Shown here: piece after piece, positions 4,915 to 5,632 of the stretch
Layout: every line of letters begins with the position of its first letter
How positions within the stretch are numbered: the first letter of the stretch is position 1
Source: Deinococcales bacterium
GTDB lineage: Bacteria > Deinococcota > Deinococci > Deinococcales > Deinococcaceae
DNA length: 5,632 bases
Reading direction: 5' to 3'
NCBI GenBank assembly: GCA_025359705.1
Contig: JANYFS010000119.1
Location: forward strand, 1 to 5,632
Made by a program: the position numbers and the translations under genes
The notes under the pieces: model-generated
Told to the model about the DNA's origin: nothing
Seen by the model: only the letters and a program-made list of their open reading frames with translations
The model's database searches: none

Positions 4915-4923
4915 TTTGGGCGG
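4915..4923 (+). other. Frameshift site of the permease (T TTG GGC)
   Basis: Frame-0 codons are ATT (4913-4915), TTG, GGC (4919-4921), GGG. Homologous coding resumes at CGG (4921-4923), reading R-G-W-G-W-A-T-A-W. Adding one G to the GGG run at 4918-4920 would give I-L-G-R-G-W. Restoring four bases in the GGCGG area would give I-L-G-G-R-G-W, closer to my memory of the family. The heptamer TTTGGGC formally fits the X XXY YYZ layout of a -1 slippery site, and a -1 slip there would land exactly in the resumed frame. It is not among the efficient bacterial slippery sequences. Confidence 0.75.
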
Positions 4924-5632
4924 GGCTGGGGCTGGGCTACCGCTTGGCTCAATTTGCTGGGCTTGGTCACGGTTTTGGGCGCGATCAATGTGGGTACCTT
5001 TGGCTTTTTTATGGGGGCATTCGGCTCGAGCTTGGGCTTAACCGCCGATCTGACCACCCAAATTATATTTGTGGTGGGAATCACCGTGGTACAAGCTTTG
5101 ATCAACCACATGGGCATCAAACTCACCTCGAGGCTGACCGATTTGAGTGGCTACCTGATTTTTGGGGTTTCGATTGCGCTGATTGTGGCCCTACTGATTT
5201 ATGCCCCCAGCCATGAAGTCTCGAGGCTGTGGACGTTTACGAACTATTCGGGGGATGCGGGCGGCGGAGTGTGGCCCCAAAACAACCTGATTGGGGTGTT
5301 TATGCTGGGCCTGCTGCTGCCGATTTATACCATCACCGGTTACGATGCCAGCGCCCATACCAGCGAAGAAACTTTGGATGCACGGCGCAGTGTGCCAAAA
5401 GGAATTGTCTCGAGCGTGGGTTGGGCCTCGTTATTTGGTTGGATTGTGTTGATTGCGGTGGTCATCGCCATTCCCAATATGGACGCTGCCGCCAAACAGG
5501 GTTACAACGTCTTTTTCGATACCCTCAGTAAAGTTTTGCCCGTCCCGCTCACCAACCTGCTGAACTTGGGTATTCTGATTGCTCAATTTTTGTGCGGTCT
5601 TGCCACCGTCACCAGCCTGTCCCGAATGATTT

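Larger units (their letters stand above)
216..5414. repeat. Highly iterated palindrome CTCGAG, 46 copies
   Basis: By hand count CTCGAG starts at 216, 430, 458, 554, 692, 719, 830, 932, 1008, 1031, 1179, 1209, 1387, 1406, 1512, 1592, 1920, 1970, 2241, 2289, 2371, 2449, 2558, 2597, 2695, 2796, 2831, 2897, 2978, 3062, 3233, 3263, 3283, 3495, 3600, 3672, 3789, 3829, 4138, 4178, 4202, 4218, 5025, 5127, 5220 and 5409. A random 6-mer would be expected one or two times in a window this size. Thirty-three copies are in coding sequence and thirteen are intergenic. It resembles HIP1 of cyanobacteria in behaviour but not in sequence. Confidence 0.95.
4595..5632 (+). pseudogene. APC-superfamily amino-acid permease, interrupted by a frameshift and cut by the window edge
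   Basis: The intact gene would encode an inner-membrane secondary transporter for amino acids, gamma-aminobutyrate or a related amine. The first frame starts at ATG 4595 with AGGGGG at 4585-4590 (4-base spacing). It encodes a hydrophilic N-terminus, LHNMGYSQELARGMRAFSNF (22-41), two membrane segments and AYPTAGGLYHWSSILG (93-108), and would end at 5039-5041 after 148 codons. From about 4921 the homologous sequence continues one frame back: RGWGWATAWLNLLGLVTVLG, then many membrane segments, LTSRLTDLSGYLIFG, TGYDASAHTSEETLDARRSV and GIVSSVGWASLFGW, open to position 5632. GYDASAH.SEET, AGGLYHW and GWGWATAW are typical of the amino acid/choline transporter branch of the APC superfamily. The net shift is -1 (a 1- or 4-base loss, or a sequencing error). 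Apart from the shift, no residue looks degraded, so the lesion is recent, an error, or recoded. The substrate cannot be assigned. Confidence 0.85.

Noticed and set aside
4915..4921. Confident programmed -1 frameshift
   Set aside because: TTTGGGC fits the heptamer layout only formally. Re-pairing of the Leu and Gly tRNAs would be poor, no stimulatory Shine-Dalgarno or stable hairpin stands out, and permeases are not known to be recoded this way.
216..5414. CTCGAG sites as XhoI linkers or cloning scars
   Set aside because: They fall inside conserved codons of intact genes at irregular spacing and with phase preference, which does not fit vector or linker artefacts.
4779..5531. Rightward open frames at 4779-5216 and 5229-5531
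   Set aside because: They lie in the third frame of the permease gene and translate to sequence without membrane segments or known motifs, so they are shadows.

Overview
The window looks like chromosomal DNA from a moderate-GC bacterium, most likely a member of the Deinococcota (Deinococcus/Meiothermus/Thermus relatives). The main support is the peptide deformylase, which starts MIYPIRLYGDP and has an acidic insertion after the GVGLAAPQIG motif, as I recall from Thermus and Deinococcus deformylases. It sits directly upstream of fmt. This assignment is inference; no rRNA or species marker is present.

Layout, left to right. (1) 1-259, minus strand: N-terminal part of a secreted protein with a copper-amine-oxidase-like 'stalk' domain, cut by the window edge. 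(2) 493-987, minus: a small secreted protein made of three near-identical 46-residue ricin-type (beta-trefoil lectin) repeats, flanked by related CTCGAGTRCAACT sequences and a long hairpin. (3) 988-1393: a non-coding stretch with overlapping inverted repeats and a good Rho-independent terminator for the gene to its right. (4) 1394-2344, minus: a lipoprotein alpha/beta-hydrolase that appears to lack the catalytic histidine. (5) 2513-4121, minus: the def-fmt pair (peptide deformylase, then methionyl-tRNA formyltransferase), the housekeeping pair that formylates initiator Met-tRNA and later deformylates nascent proteins. (6) 4122-4594: a divergent intergenic region with clustered CTCGAG sites, a T-rich minisatellite and a sigma70-type promoter. 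(7) 4595 to the right edge, plus strand: an APC-superfamily amino-acid permease interrupted by a net -1 frameshift near codon 109.

The most striking feature is not a gene. The palindrome CTCGAG occurs 46 times in 5632 bases, against one or two expected by chance. It is found at similar density in genes and intergenic DNA, and in genes it sits almost only in the two reading phases that avoid the rare CGA codon. It resembles the highly iterated palindrome phenomenon (HIP1 of cyanobacteria) but with a different word.

There are two styles of translation start. The two secreted-protein genes at the left have a clear AGGAGA Shine-Dalgarno. The hydrolase, fmt and def lack one and instead have a -10-like hexamer (CATAAT or TATGAT) ending 6-7 bases before the ATG, the arrangement expected for leaderless mRNAs. 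I see no CRISPR array, transposase, tRNA or rRNA, and no convincing multi-gene novel system. The genuinely unusual signals are the iterated palindrome, the repeats around the lectin gene, the His-less hydrolase and the broken permease.
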